DNA from: Siphonodentalium dalli
Taxonomy: Eukaryota > Mollusca > Scaphopoda > Gadilida > Siphonodentaliidae
NCBI GenBank assembly: GCA_032622095.1
Contig: CP136062.1
Span: 132,883,282-132,947,281 of the forward strand
DNA: 64,000 nucleotides
Direction: 5' to 3'
Notes under the pieces: generated by a model
Told to the model about the DNA's origin: nothing
Databases searched by the model: none
What the model saw: only the letters and a program-made list of their open reading frames with translations
In this document: positions 1-15,400 of the stretch, one piece after another
How the letters are laid out: every line of letters begins with the position of its first letter
How positions within the stretch are numbered: the first letter of the stretch is position 1
Position numbers and translations under genes: made by a program

Positions 1-395
1 TTAATAAAATTGCAGATTATTAAGACACATGTGTAATCATTGTTATCTCAGCAGTCTTTGGCATCCAGCAATGAATTTTTGATGTCTGCAGACTTCCACT
101 GAGACAATGTCTGCAGCAATTTGTTTCACAAAGATTTACCTCAGCCAAAAAATAGCCTACAAAATTTCTTTTTCTTAAGCATTTGGCTCGGCTCAGCAGA
201 CAACCGACGCTAATTAACATTGTGTGCTATATTTTTCAAATTCTGATAGACTAAGTATTTCTGGCTCCAGCAATATTGCTCGTGTAGCTCAAATAAGGGT
301 AATTAGGACATCCTCTTCATTACGATGGTCCAGCATTGCCCCTGGATTGTGAGGGATCATTGAAGCAACTGTCTGAAATAATGATAAATGTCACT

Positions 396-474
396 TTAGT
401 CATCAGATCCATCTGGTTCTTTCCACTTTGAGGAGATTTTGTCCGATTTTCCAGATTCATGTAGAAATCTCTTC
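396..474 (-). CDS. RNA ligase-like gene, last coding exon
   Basis: Residues 364-389. The acceptor TTTCAG ends at 475 and the exon completes a codon split AT|G. It encodes KRFLHESGK..., ends EPDGSDD and stops at TAA (396-398). A second acceptor-like TTTCAG sits only 22 nt further on, too close to form an intron. Confidence 0.75.
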
Positions 475-3400
475 CTGAAATCATGAAGGAAAACACTAAC
501 ATTGATTTAATGCAGATGACACTCTAAATTTGTCAAAATTATATGGCTGCTTGTTCTTTATGCCTTTGACTTTAAAGGGGCAATGTACACTAATTCCGGC
601 CATTTATGGGACCATCTCCTATTATTCTCAAAAAAATATATGTAACCAATGAATGAATTTGCTCTATGAAGGATGCAAACAACATGGTAATTATAATGAA
701 TTTATGACTCGAGTCATTAACACATTTTCATTAAAATTACCATGTTTGTATCAATCATAGAGCACATGAGTGTATTTTGCACTAATCCATGACTCAAATT
801 CATTCATTTGTTGCATATATTATGTTGCGTATAAAAGGAGATGGTCCCATAAATGGTCGGATTTAGTGTACAGTCCCCCTTTAAAATAAATGAAGTCACC
901 ATAATTTGAAGAACTATTATCTGAAACAAGAACGTGTGTTAGTTTATTGAGTCAAATTGATTACTGGGGAAATGTTTTCAATTATTACAGCTGATTACTA
1001 AGGAAATTAAATACTGCAATGTGTAATAAGGAAAACAAATATTGCTATGTGGATATGTGGAGCTGGGCTGTTGTCCAGTGCATACAGCCTAGGGTGGGCA
1101 TACCCTAAGTAGACGTCACAGGACCATGACCATTTTCGATAACTTTTTTGTTTTTTGAGTTAAACATCGTTGGAAGTCCTCAATTATGGTGAACATTCAT
1201 ACCAAATTTCATTGAGATCTGATAACCCATGACTGATATATCTGTATGGATGGACAGAAATAAATCAACATTTGCAGAAGAGAATAACTCCAGAATGGAA
1301 AATGCTCAGATCGACAGACAGATTGATGGAGGACCGGATTCGTGTAATCCCTTATACCTACCACTTTCTTCGGTCATGGGGGTGTAAAAATATGCCACAT
1401 ATTAATGAAGACACTGCTTCATTCACAGCATCTGTCACAGTGAATGATGCTAGTAGCATAGATAAAATAATCCATGGTAAAAAAAAAAATTTAAACTACA
1501 AGTACCACCAATAATTTGTTATTTTAGTGGTAAAACCATAATTGTGAAGATCATTACTTACATAACTACTGGATATTTTTCCTCTATCTCAGATATCTTG
1601 AGTTTTCCATTGCTGATGTGCTGTATTGTCCACCCCAACAGACCAGCACCAAGCTCCGTCCACTCTGTTACTGATTCATCATCTAAATTCAGCCATGTCT
1701 GGATCTCCTTCATTCTATCTCGAATCTTGAAAAACGGTAGGAAAGTTAAGAAATTATGGAGTATACATGTAGTAATAATAATTGTTGCATCTATATATTG
1801 CTTTTCACAGTAGATTAGTTTAAATGCGCTTTACATGATTATTAGCCTGGTCATAGGGCATTGATTACCCATTCTCATTTAGGAGGAAGTAATCCAAGTG
1901 GCTAATGATCAAAGCAGGATTATAGCATATTGACAATATCAATCCACAGAAGTAGCACTTATTGTGTGAGGCTATAAAACTTTCAATAAACATGCACTCT
2001 GAAGTTTCTATCATATGGTGAAGGCGAAATTAGAGCGAGTGTAAAGTTTTTTTATATCTCATAGTGGTGAACATCCATACCAAATTTCATTAAGATCCGA
2101 GAACCTATGGTTGAGATATCTGCTCGGACGGACAAAAAAAAAACATTATTTCCAGATAAGCAAAGATAAATAACTCTAGAACGGAAAGCCTGAATAAATC
2201 TTTTGAACACTCCTCTGAATGTCCTCATAGTGGTGAACATCCATACCAAATTTCAATGAGATCCGACAACATGTGCCTGAGATATCTGCTCGGACAAACA
2301 AAAACCAACATTTCCAGATAAACAAAGACGAATAACTCTAGAACGGAAACCCCAAACAAAACGATTCAACACTCCATTGAAAGTCCTAATAGTGGTGAAC
2401 ATCTATACCAAATTTCATGGAGATCTGACAACCAGTGGTGGAGATATCTGCTTGAATGGAAGGACAGACAGAAGGATGCCTCCGACGGAGGATCAGATGC
2501 ATGTAATCCAGTATAACCACCATTTTCTTCGACATGGGGGTATAATTATGTGAAGAGAGATAAGTGCTTATAAGCATCATTATTAATACTAAAATGCAGT
2601 TGACCTGCACCTACAGCTCAATTGTGCTGATGATGTAATGGTATATGCCCACTTTTCCAAAATGAAAATTAAAACAGTATAGGAGTTGTTTCAATAGCTG
2701 AATGGTACCTTTCTGGTATATCTTGATATAGAGAAGTTGCCAGGATTTTTTACTGACATTCTGGTGGCAGCTTTAACCTTCTCCCTTATAGCTCTGCATA
2801 CTATGTACCTAGAAAAGAAACAAATAGAATGGAATAGTTAACTATAAAGGAGGAAAATAAAAATATTCATAGTTAGGCCAAAGACAAATAAAGAGTGTGC
2901 TCTCAGGCACTGCCCATGTTACTAAAACCCGTTGCATCAAACTTTTTTATGGGGTTTTTGGGGTGAGGGATCGGGATAATTTTGAATAAAAATGTTTGTT
3001 TTATCAACATGTAACATTCAACATGCAAATACATGAGCTCTAACATATCTCTGTGTAAAGTACTCACATAAATTAAACAGTGTGAGATACCACAACATTC
3101 TATCTATATATATAATTTTGTATTTTCATGAACTGATTTAAAGGTACTCAATCCGATTAAGCACCCCTAAATTACTATTTCTTTGGCTTCGGGGGTAAAA
3201 AATATTTGATTCGAGTCGAGGAAACCACCCTTCAAAGTTCAGAGTAATCAGATATCGATTTTTGAAGTTCGTTATTTTTTTTAATCTGGTCCACTTTGAC
3301 GCGCTCAAACGGACAAATTACTGACAAATTGCGGGTGTAAGATGGATAACTCTAAAATCAAGTGGTTATTATTGTTAATAGTAATCACTTGATTATAGAG

Positions 3401-6400
3401 TTATCCATCTTACTTCTGCAATTTGTCAGTACTCAGAAGCATGGACTCGTAAGGGACATGTACATCTGAAATGTTTTATTTTGTAGGAATGTTTTTGAGA
3501 TTTATAAAGAAAAACAAAAAAAAACGCCTCTCCCTCATCAAATTATTTTGCTAAAATTCCCTGAGAGCACAAACTTTTTTTTAATGGCCTTTTGTGTAGT
3601 TTGTGATTGAAAATGTATTTATTAGTTTAATTCTATTTTTTTGAAAGTTAACCCAGCTGTCATCTATTTCCACAATATACTTTGTTTTCTAAAATTCTGC
3701 TAATTCTTGAATATACACTTCTAAACATAGTTGAATATTGTTCGCAAACAATGGTTTTCAAATAGCCAAATTCTCGTCGCTGAATAAAGGCTCCCAAAGG
3801 GAACCTCTTTCAGCTAGTATTTAATAAAAGGTACCTCAGATACTTTCAATAATTACAGAATAATTATATTACCAGATGGTTTTCTTTTTGAGAAGCCCAA
3901 ATACAGTATTCTCTTTGTCAAGGAAGTAGAACACTTCTCCCTCATAATTGTAGCCTTGTCGAATCTGAATATAAAAATATTTCTACTACTAAAGGCAAAC
4001 TTGGTGAGACTTATTGAACGGAAAGCCATTAATGCATTATTGGTATAAACTGCTCTTTTATATCAATGAAGCCAGTCAAGCCTGCAAATATTGTCTGTCA
4101 TTTGCAGAATGAGGTCCCCAGAGGGTGAATTTAGTGATGCTATCCCAAAGTGGGCTAGCATCACCAAATTCAATCTCTGGGGACCTCATTCTGCTTGGCC
4201 TCATCTACTGGGAAGTATCCATAGTCTCAAATTAATATGGTCTCCCATAGCAGTTGAGGCCTAAGCAGAATGAGGTTCCCAGAGGATGAATTTGGTGACG
4301 CTAGGATGCTGTGCGGGATAGCATCACTAAATTCACCATCTGGGGACCTCATTCTGCAAATGACAGACACACTATTTGCAGGATTGAAGCCAGTTTATGT
4401 CACAAAGCAAGCATATGCTGTTCATGTAGAAAATGTAAACAAATCAATTTATAATTAGACGATTTGTCATTCATATCTAAACAGGGTTCGAACTGTCAGT
4501 GGCCAAATTGGCCAGTGGCCATTGTTTTTTTGAAAATGGATAAAGTTTGTTTTTTTAATTTCAAGGATATGGTCAGCAGTCACATCTCAAATAATCAGAT
4601 CTCTGAAACCCATAATCAGCTAACAGGTACCAGCAGTTGCCCGCCTGTTTATGAAATATTTACCCAGGATCTCTAATTCTGCACTAGCACATATACTGTC
4701 ATGAAAGGGTTAATCAAGTGACAGTACTTACTGCTGTGTGGTTCCAAATAAGACAACGTAGGCGAATCAGTGATCATTTATGTTAATATACATAATGTGA
4801 CTAATGTTGTTACTGGCTAGACCTATTTCAGTTCAGGGGAGCGGATAGTTCAGTTGGTTAGTGGGCCGAACTCTGAGCTACACCTTCATTTGGTTGAAGG
4901 TTTATAACCGACATGGTATTGGTCGGAATTTGTGTAGGAATCTGCATTCCCAGTACCATGGGCATCACAAATTGACCATCAATGTCATGATCAGTGCTCT
5001 GAGAACGATTCCAAAAGCAAAAGGAATCTCAGACAAATTTGAAAAATACGTACTGGGCGAGTTTCATATCTCCGCTCCTCTCGTAATGTCATAACCAGGG
5101 ATAGGATAGGATAGGATATTTTATTTCAATATACACATATTAATGCATGATACATTTGACAAATATTATATTGTATATTCGAGGGGGTGGCATAGTCAGG
5201 CCAGGGATGACACTATGCTATGCACACCATCGGATCGAGTGCAAGAATATGCGCACATTAAAGATCCCCACTGTGGCAAAGAAGTCATTCATCAGAAAGC
5301 TCTCGGGTCTGCTGTGGTTAAGGAGTCGATTATTTAGGGCATTACTATAATGCTCTATAATGTGGGAGCTAGCAGTGCCACAGATAGATAACAGTTTTTG
5401 CAGTTCCCATCCATGCAAATTTATCACTTTTGTCCAACTCAATATATATTGGTTATATTTATGTGTATTTCTTGATATTTTTGTTTTAGTTTCAGATTTC
5501 TCAATGATCCCATATTTTGGTTTTTCAATTTGGCGAAAGTTTTTGAAAATGGCCAAAATATTCAGAAATGGCCAAAAAAATGGCCAAAAGAATTTTCCAC
5601 CCAGCGTGAATACTGTATTTATACTGGTCAGATAAAGTATTCTCAATGTGTTGAAAACAAATGAATGTGAATGAAGGCTAATGGTAACGCACAGTCACAA
5701 AGTTCATTAGATGTAAATAAATTTTCAAAAAGTTGTATGTCTGGCAATGAACTGCATATTTGGTTGAAGAAGTAAGATAAATTGATTTTAGGCATGAGCT
5801 AAACATTAAAGCATATGGTAAGATGAATGATTATAGACCATCCTCAAAAGTATCTTGTGTTTACCTGCGCTATTCTCTCATCTAATTTGCACAATGGTAT
5901 GACTTCATATGTGACTGGGTCCAGACCAAGAGCCTTAGCTATCTGAAAAGAAGATAGTATATTTATATATGTCAAGACACAGAGGTACAGAAACTTTCCG
6001 CAGACCTGGCCCACTCTCCTTACCAATAGTGATATGTTTTAAGATCCAGTCTTTCATAATCAAACAGGCTACTGAAAAGGGGGTTGAAATGTCCGCGCTG
6101 AAGTTAGGAAGTATTACGACTGAACAACATTGCATTACAAAGTAACCCTTGGAATCAAAGTGCAGTGAACTCAAGCCTTGAAATATTGTGTCTGACATTT
6201 GTAGAATGAGGTCCCCAGAGGGTGAGTTTAGTCACGCGGGTAGCATCACCAAATTCACCCTCTGGGTACCTCATTCCACTTAGGCCTCATCTTATGAAAA
6301 GTATCTATAGTCTCAAATTAACATGATTTTTAGTTACTTTTTCCCTTATGTTCAGTTTCTATATCCACTAATTTGCAGAAGATAAATTGCATAATCAAGG

Positions 6401-9400
6401 TCAAGTATGGGTGGACATCATCAACTTCAACTGGGGAACATTAATCTCCCATAGCAGTCGAGGCCTAAGCAGAATGAGGTTCCCCTCAGATAAATTTAGT
6501 GATGCTAGCGCACCGTGAGGGATAGCGTCACTAAATTCACCCCCCTGGGGACCTCATTCTGCAAATATCAGACATATTAATACATGCTTGGTTCCCTTAG
6601 GAAATGTTCAGATAATAAGTTCAACAAACAATATATTATCTGAACAGTTCCCTCCAATAAATAAGGCTCCTTCTACACATTTATTATCTGTCGTCTGCTT
6701 ATTTTTGCTGAACTCCCCTCAGATGAATAATTGACACTTCCAATGTATTATTTTATAAATGAATTTGAGAATTCATTTAGTACAGAATTGGTTAATACAT
6801 GGAAATAGACTACTCGGCACATTGAGTTGCCTGCATATAAATAAATGTCTGTGATCGAATCCTCGACCACCTTCTTCGCCCAGGCTGCATTTGTGTTCAT
6901 TTTCCATGGTCTAACCACCTTGACTAGAGTGACATCTTTCAAGCGAAAGATCTTTCACCAACTTCACATAGAGACTTATAGTTGAATTGCTAATTAGTCA
7001 GGTTTTAAATGAGATGAGGGTAGTTCTACCAACCTATATAAACTGCAGCGTAATTTCAGTATGAACCATTTCTATACTAAATAGTAAATTTCCCTTAGGA
7101 AATGTTCAGATAAAATAAGTTCAACAAACTACCAGTTGAACTTATCATCTGAACATTTCCCACCAATGAATATGAATCATTATGGTCTTGTATTATCTAT
7201 TTTTCTGTCTGTCATCTGCTTTTATTATGTGAACACCCCTACAAATGAATAATAGACCATTTCAATTTATTCTATTATAACTAGGTGGGAGAATCCATTC
7301 AGTATAGAAAGGGTTAAAACAAGGCATGGTGAATAACAAAGTAAATATGTGGAATCAAAGTGTCATGCTAACAAGGATAATAGCAATTAAACATTCCTAA
7401 ATTCACCAAAATGTTTGAATACAGGTGAAAATGTGGCATCCACAGAAATTGAGAAACCTCAGAGCTGATAGAAAGGTTAATATGTTCAATCTCAAATGAC
7501 TTTATGCACTACTTCCTGTCTATCTCACATGTTCAAGGAAATGGTTAGCTGTCACAGACAAAAATCTAAATTTCTTACTGAAATGATGGTTTTGTTGTCT
7601 CCTAAAATAGCCACAATTAATCAAAGGGTTAACCCTTTCAATACTGGAGCTTTCTGAAATTTTGCAAAACCCCTGTGCCAATGCATTCTCTTATATAAAC
7701 GAGTCTCCCACAGGGAGATATAAGATAATACATTGGCCTAACAATATTTACCTTGACCTTGTATGCCAGTGCATTCTCTTATATATGAGAGGCTCCCCAT
7801 GGGAGACTTGCATATATAAGAGAATGCACTGGCATATGATATTTAATGCAGCGTCAGTGCAGCTCCCATCATGAAAGGGTTAAATCCATGTATGTTTGAA
7901 GGAATGTAATTTCATCTGACTTACTTCTATTCCAACATGAGGTGGCATTGTGCATAATTGAGAAGACTGATCAAAGTCAAGTTCTGCCGATGTCCATGTG
8001 ATAAACTTGAGTGACGGACTGTAAATACAAAGGGTACATGTATTATATATAATGTATGAAAAAAAACAGCTTTACATATAGGAAGAACATCATACAACTA
8101 ACATGAAAAAAATACTGTGAAGTAATAAGTTAAAACAATTGGAAAAGTAGAGTATGAAAAACTTAAAGTTAGACTATTTGATTGTACATAAGCAATCATG
8201 GGCATTATCATTGCATTTATGGGCATATGTTAACCCTTTACCCAACAAAACGGCCAAAAACGCCCAAATAAAGCTTCAACAGCCTAAAATATCTTCGGTC
8301 TGTCTCAATAACAATATACAAATATGGATATCATTGGAACCGGTTCATTGACCACATTGTGATGGTTACAGTTATGCCCTGTGCCAATGCATTCTCTTAT
8401 ATATGCGAGTCGACCATAGGTCGCCTCGCATATATAAGAGAATACATGTTTCACAATTTTATAATTTTTTCTTACATTTTTTAACAATTTTTATAATATT
8501 TTTCTACATTCTTTGACAATTTTATCATTTTTAATATGTGTTAAGCCAATGCATTCTCTTATATATGCGAGGCAACCTATGGTTGACTCGCATATATAAG
8601 AGAATGCATTGGCACAGGGCCGTTCTGTTGGGTAAAGGGTTAAGTGGACAAAATGATGAGTTTCTTCAGCCTTTCATAGATAATTCCAACAATAAATATA
8701 ATTATGTCATAGATGTCTGTGCAAAAATGCAATTTGGAAATTTGAATGTTTCATTGCTTCAATACCTTTACCTAATACAATGCATGGGTGAATTGAAACT
8801 ATTATTGTTGTAAACTGGGTTTTGGGGTTAGCCCAATAAGACTACTACTTTCAGTTCTGTATAAATGAAGTTGTAATCTTTCACATTCACATTTAAAATA
8901 CCTTTTGAGATGAGATAAGTCTTCGACGTGGTGATGACTGGGTGACAATATTTCGAACACTGTAGTGAGCCTCGTGTGAGCAAGGAAAGACATGAGCCTG
9001 TAAATAATAAAGACCAAACCTTGAAATACAGTAATGCCCTAAATAATCAACTCCTTAACCACAGCATAATTATGGGTAATTTTTTAGTGAGAGCATTCCG
9101 ATGAATGGCAACAAGCCATATTTCCGACTAAACCCTGAAAAGTTACCCATAATTCTGCTGTGGTTAAGGAGTCGATTATTTAGGGCATTGCTGTGGTGTG
9201 TCTGCCAATTGATTATGCGGTACCCAGTGGGTGAATTTAGTGACTTTATCCCGCATGGTGGGCTAGCATCACCACATTCACACTCTGGGAATCTCATTCT
9301 GCTGAGGCCTCAACTGCTATGGGAGACAAGCATCAGATTGAAGTTCCCCAGTTGAAGTTGGTGATGTTCACCCATTAGTCACATCGATTATACATTTTAT

Positions 9401-12400
9401 CTTCTGCAAATTAGGAATATGAAACTGAACACAATTGAAAAAGTAACTAAAAACAATGTTAACTTGATACTATAGATACTTCCCAGAAGATGAGGCCTAA
9501 GCAGAATTAGGTCCCCAGAGGGTGAATTTAGTGATGCTAGCCCACTGTGCGGGGTAGCATCACTAATTTCACCCTCTGGTGACCTCATTCTGCAAATGAC
9601 AGACACACCATTTCAAGGTTTGATAGAGACAAGCTTAGGCCAGATAAATAAAAAAAAATTGTTTCTCGGGGAAAGCCTCATCACCAAAAAACCTGCTCCT
9701 CAAGCTTATTAATGACCTGCCAAAATTAACCCTTTCTATACTAAATGGATTCTCCTATTCGGTTATAAAAGTATACATTGGAACAGTCTATTATTTAATT
9801 GGAGGGGTATTTAGGTAACAAAAGCAGACAACAGGCAAAAAAAAAAAGATATTAAAACTAAATTCACCCTCTAGGCATAGCAGCCAAACATTGCCAATTG
9901 AACTTCGGAACATAATTATCTGGGGACCTCATTCTGTAAATTCACCTTTGGGGACCTCATTCTGTAAATGTCCAACACCATATTGTGTGGCCTGATTCTG
10001 GATGACTTTGCAATTTAAATTGTTTGATGAGACTCTCTGCAGGTAATGAGGGAGTTGCCTGAGAATACAGTATTTTTTATTTAATTGGCCTAAATACCAG
10101 CCTGTTGATGGTGGACTACATTTGGAAGAAGAAGAGACGACAATTCATTTATTTAATAAAAAAAAACTTGGCTGGGATAAAATAACCATCTGCCATAATT
10201 TCAAATTCAAATTTAAAATATAGTTTTCTGATATTTAGTTGAAAGGCATCTTGATACAACTCTCGGAATACTGGGAATTATACAAACATTAAGGCAGGGA
10301 CCTATATGAGTATAATGACAAAATTTAATTCTCAATTATTTCTCAGCTATTTATAAATGTCTGATGTGTTTATTATCACTGATTAACATTCAGAGTCAAA
10401 GTTGATGGGCATTTTATTCTTTGGAGAAAAAAACCCTATAAAACAGCGAAGAAACATGCATCAGAAAATGGAGAACATAGTGTATAGTGACTGGTGAGTA
10501 CGTCATATAATCACTCATACAGGGGTGAATATATTTTTTTCAAAATTAACTGGATAATATTGTAACAAATTTACAATTGCCTATAAAACAAGTAAATTAT
10601 ACAAACGACATTACTAAAAGCATGAATAACGACATTACTAAAAGCATCAATTAATGTAAATGAACAAAACGATTGAACACTCAATCGATTGCATCATAAT
10701 AGTGAACATCAATACCAAATTTCAATGATATCCTTCAACCCGTGGTGAAGATATGGACAAAAAACCAACACTTCCAAATCTACAAAGATGAATAACTCTA
10801 GAATGGAAAAAAACGATTGAACACTCAATAAAACGATTGAACATCCATACCAAATTTCATTGAGATTTGTCCACTGCGGTGGAGATATCTGCTCGGATGG
10901 ACTCTGTTGAATGCCCTCATAGTAGTGAACAATCCATAACAAATTTCATTGAGATTCGTCAAACAGTGGTGGAGATATCTGCTCTGATGGACTAAAAAAC
11001 CAACATTTCCAGATAAACAAAGATGAATAACTCTAAAAGGGAAAATCTGGAAAAAACAATTGAACACTCCGTTGAATGCACTCATAGTAGTCCATAGCAA
11101 ATTTCATTCAGATCTGACAACTGGTGTTTGAGATATATGCACAGACAGATGGACGGTACAACTGAGGGACAGTTGTCCGGATGGAATGATGGATGGACGA
11201 GGTCAATCCAGTATACCCCCCATTATCTTCGAGAGTGGGGGCATAATAATCAAAATAATATCCATCCAAATTATATCCATGAAATGTTTCCTTTTAGGTT
11301 ATGATTTTTCAAAGTTATGTACATAGTAACATCATAATACCCTAAAACTACACAAATGACATAAATATCATTCCACCCGCCAACCATGTCGACATATATG
11401 TCGTTCATACTGCCAAAGGGTTAAATTTAAAGCTAGACAATCTGGTTACACGTATATAAACAGTGGGATTAATTATCGTTGCATTTATTTGTGCTTGAAA
11501 TTTTAAATGGATGAAATCATCAGTTTCTTTACAAATTTCATAGATAATTCTGTCGACTGTTAATAGAATTATGTTATAAAATGCCTATGCCTGATGACAA
11601 TTTTGAGGTTGTGCTTCAAAATGACTGATAGGTTACCTTTGTTTTTCTTCTTGTGACATTAGATCTAACATATCACAGATAGTTTCGCAAACTTCAGAAG
11701 CAATCCTGAATCTGTCTCCAGTGTATCGTCTGACATCATCTAAAATCAGGAAATGCTCATGTTTATTTGTCATTGTTAAATAAGATTTGGGATACCAAAC
11801 ATAACAAACAGTTAACCCTTTCATGACTGGAGCTTCCTGAAATTCTGCAAAAACCCTGTGCCAATGCATTCACTTATATATGCGAGCCTCCCACAGGGAG
11901 CCTCGTATATATAAGAGAATACATTGGCCCATAACAATATTTACCTTGACCTTGTAAGCTAGTGAATTCTCTTATGTATGCGAGACTTATGGGAGACTCG
12001 CATATATAAGAGAATGCTCTGGCACAGGATCATTAACGCTGCACCCGCGCAACTCCCGTCATGAAAGGTTTAACAGCCCGACGTCGCCATCGCACGCCGC
12101 CGCCAGCCATATTGGCGACAAGCCGCCACCAGCCATATTATCCTACCATCAGCCACATGAAAAAACTCCGCCACCGGAATTGTAAAATGGCTGAGCTATG
12201 CGCATGGGCTTATAGGTCAAGTACAACTGTACTGTGAATCGCAAAGAACTAAACCGCATTGCCTAATATCAGCATACACGTATGGACACTGCTTGGTTGT
12301 TATATTATCAGAACACCCGGGCCTCTCAATGTGGAATGGACTATTCCAATGCATGCTTTCATATAACTGAATGGGAGCATCCATTCAGTATTGAAACTTG

Positions 12401-15400
12401 AAAGGGTTAAAAAATAAATTGTTTATTTCGACACGACTCAGTCTCAGACATTGCTGGCATTTGTTAGTATATGCACAAAACCTGTAGAATAGAATAGAAA
12501 ATAGTTTGAAATATTATATATCATTACTATCGGATTCATCCTTCAATGAATCATGCATATATTGCAAGATGCCAGTGATGATAGCAGTCTGAAGTCGACA
12601 GAAGTCCCAATGTAACTTATACCAATTAGGTGGGAAACTACATAGTACATCCATGCGTTTTTTTTTTAGCATTTGTGGTGAACCCGTAGAATTCCAGATA
12701 ACATGTAGTCTTTTGGTGTTGGGCTTTTCCATAATGGCGAAAATAAATGAAGGACTTGGGGTCTATAGGAATGACTGAACTAAATGGTTTCCCATAGACG
12801 ACAGTGTTAACGTTTCAGCCAAATTCACTGAATTTAAGCCTGCAGGCCACTCCAGTGATGTTTACTCAGCTAGATTGACACCAGTTGATCATGAAAATGA
12901 AAGGAAAATCATAGGTCATGTGTTTACTTTTTAAAATAAATCCCCAAGTGTAAGACAGGGCTATCCCACAGCCAAATATTATCTGGAAAATCCCAGAACT
13001 CCAGCAGCTAATTAAATAAATTTCCCACAAAAATCCATTCCCCCATTAATTCACAAGTTTAAATTATTTAGATATGATGTATGAATCAAATAAACAAGAT
13101 TTCATCCTTTAATAATGCGCCACATGTAACAGGTGAAGGTCATTCTTCAGTAACCTTCACCTCTAGCAATTCCAGGTGCACTCGCTCCCCGACTCTGGAA
13201 CACATTTAGCTCCCTGATTCCTATAACTGGGGTTTAGGACAATTTCGGAAACGAAAATACGCTGAATGATAACGTCTCAGCTGGCTGAGCCGCCATATTT
13301 CATCAGCCACGAACGTCGTGACTGAGCCGGCTTAGCTAGCTAACCAGCCACGAAATTGGTTGAGCCAGCCGCGAAAACTATTTGTTGTGGCTTCGGGGTC
13401 TAATCAGAATCATGATCCTTGTATTTAAAAACGAGATAGCTACTTTTCCAAAATGCCTTGATCCACATCCTTGCTGTATCTCACTTATAAAAATTATACT
13501 GGTATCTAGCAACATCACACTACCTCTTGTCATTATACACAAACAAACAACATAAATATACCAAAAACCTAACTACATCCTACTAGACACAGATATTTTC
13601 TGCTAAGATTCCATTGAGAGCCAATATAAAGATTTTATTACTGAATATGTGGTTCAACCTCAAACAAGGAAATGGTACCACTTTAAAAGTAGTTTCTATT
13701 GCTTAAATAAAAAAGTATCGACACCATGATTCAATTTCAGACCACAATTTATGTTGCAGTAATATTGTAGGTCAACCATGTTAAAGCGAGTTAGTTTATT
13801 AAAGGCATGGATGGCCTTGGTTGTAGGTTTTAACCTCTTGGCTGCTACTGTCTGTACTCAGTACGGACATAAAATGTCCCGCTGTGTGCTATACAGTAAT
13901 GCCCTAAATAATCGACTCCTTAACCACAGCAGAATTATGGGTAACTTTTCAGGATTTAGTCGGAAATATGGCTTGTTGCCATTCATCGGAAAGCTGTCAG
14001 TAAGAGTTGTAAACAAAATGGTGGCAATTTTAATAAAAGTTCACTTGGTTGGGTCTCCCCGGTGTTCAGTGTTTTGCATATCACACACTCTTTATGTACT
14101 GTATCAAAACATTTGTTTTTGTTTACTAACAAGGCATATGATCTTGACAATGACATGCTATTTATATGCAATATTAATGATTGGTATAAGAACAACATTT
14201 TTCTATATTTTAATAATCTTTCTGCTTATGGCAATTTTAATGGATGTGCTATTTTAACAGCAATACCCATCAAGAAGGTCATCCGTGCCTTAACCCTTCC
14301 ATGACTGGAGCTTCCTGAAATTTTGTGAAAACCATGTGTCAATGTATTCTCATTGGGGAACCTAACATATATTAAAGAATACATTGGCCTAACAATATTT
14401 ACCTTGACTTTGTAAGCCAGTGCATTCACTTATATATGCAAGGCTCCCTACGGGAGACTCGCATATATAAGATAATAGACTGGCACAGGAACTTTAATGC
14501 TGCACCAATGCAGCTCTCGCCAAGAAAGGGTTAAAGAATAGCTGCATCTCATACCTTTTTTATTGAACAACAAATGGACGTTTTTTGATCCACCACAGAA
14601 TATAATTTTGCCTGCAACAACACAACAACTAAGATGAGCAGCTTCTCCATTGGCTTTCTTTGTGCAAATTATCTTGGATGTCGCATCCAATGGCTGAAAG
14701 ACAATAAGCACTTACCACATTAGAAGTTATTCCAATTCCTCTCTTAACCCTTTTTTCACTGAATGGATTCTCCCATCTAGTTATAAAAGTAGACATCGGA
14801 ATGGTCTATCAGTCATCCGGAGGGATGTTCAAGAAATATAAGTAGATGACAGATAACAAAAGTTGAGTAGAATTACTATTGATTGGTTGGAAATGTTAAT
14901 ATGGCTGCTTGTTGAACTTATTATCTGAACATTTCCAAAGAGAACTACATGTACTCATCAATTAGTATTTATGATAGAAATGGTTAATCAGAGAAATTTG
15001 TTAGTAATAATGGCATGGGAATGTTTTAAAGATGCATTATCCGAATTAACGATCCCAAATTACTATTTCTTTGGCTCCGGGGGTAAAAATATATTTGATT
15101 TGAGTCGAGGAAGCCACCCATCAAAGCTCAGAGTGATCAGATATCAATTTTTGAAGTTTGTTATTTCTCGAGATGTGCAACTATTTGTGGCCCAGAAAAC
15201 AGTCATCAAACCATCAGACAAAATTGTGGATGAAGATGGATAACTCTAAAATCAACTGGCAATACAGCCAAATTTTGTGATACTCAAGTGATAACATAGC
15301 CATATTTTGTTGAACAAATGTTGATAAAAAAACACATTTTGGGAAATTTGATACATGTACATATACATATTTAATGCACTACTGCATAACAAAATATGAT

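Noticed and set aside
4836-4910. Possible tRNA gene
   Set aside because: The A-box-like start is convincing but the anticodon arm and acceptor stem do not close; treated as a SINE head.
5218-5646. 142-codon minus-strand frame
   Set aside because: It crosses a MITE fragment and low-complexity sequence (gccaaaa repeats); not a gene.
13778-14257. 159-codon plus-strand frame
   Set aside because: It runs through half of a mariner-type MITE into AT-rich DNA, with no domain or codon signal.
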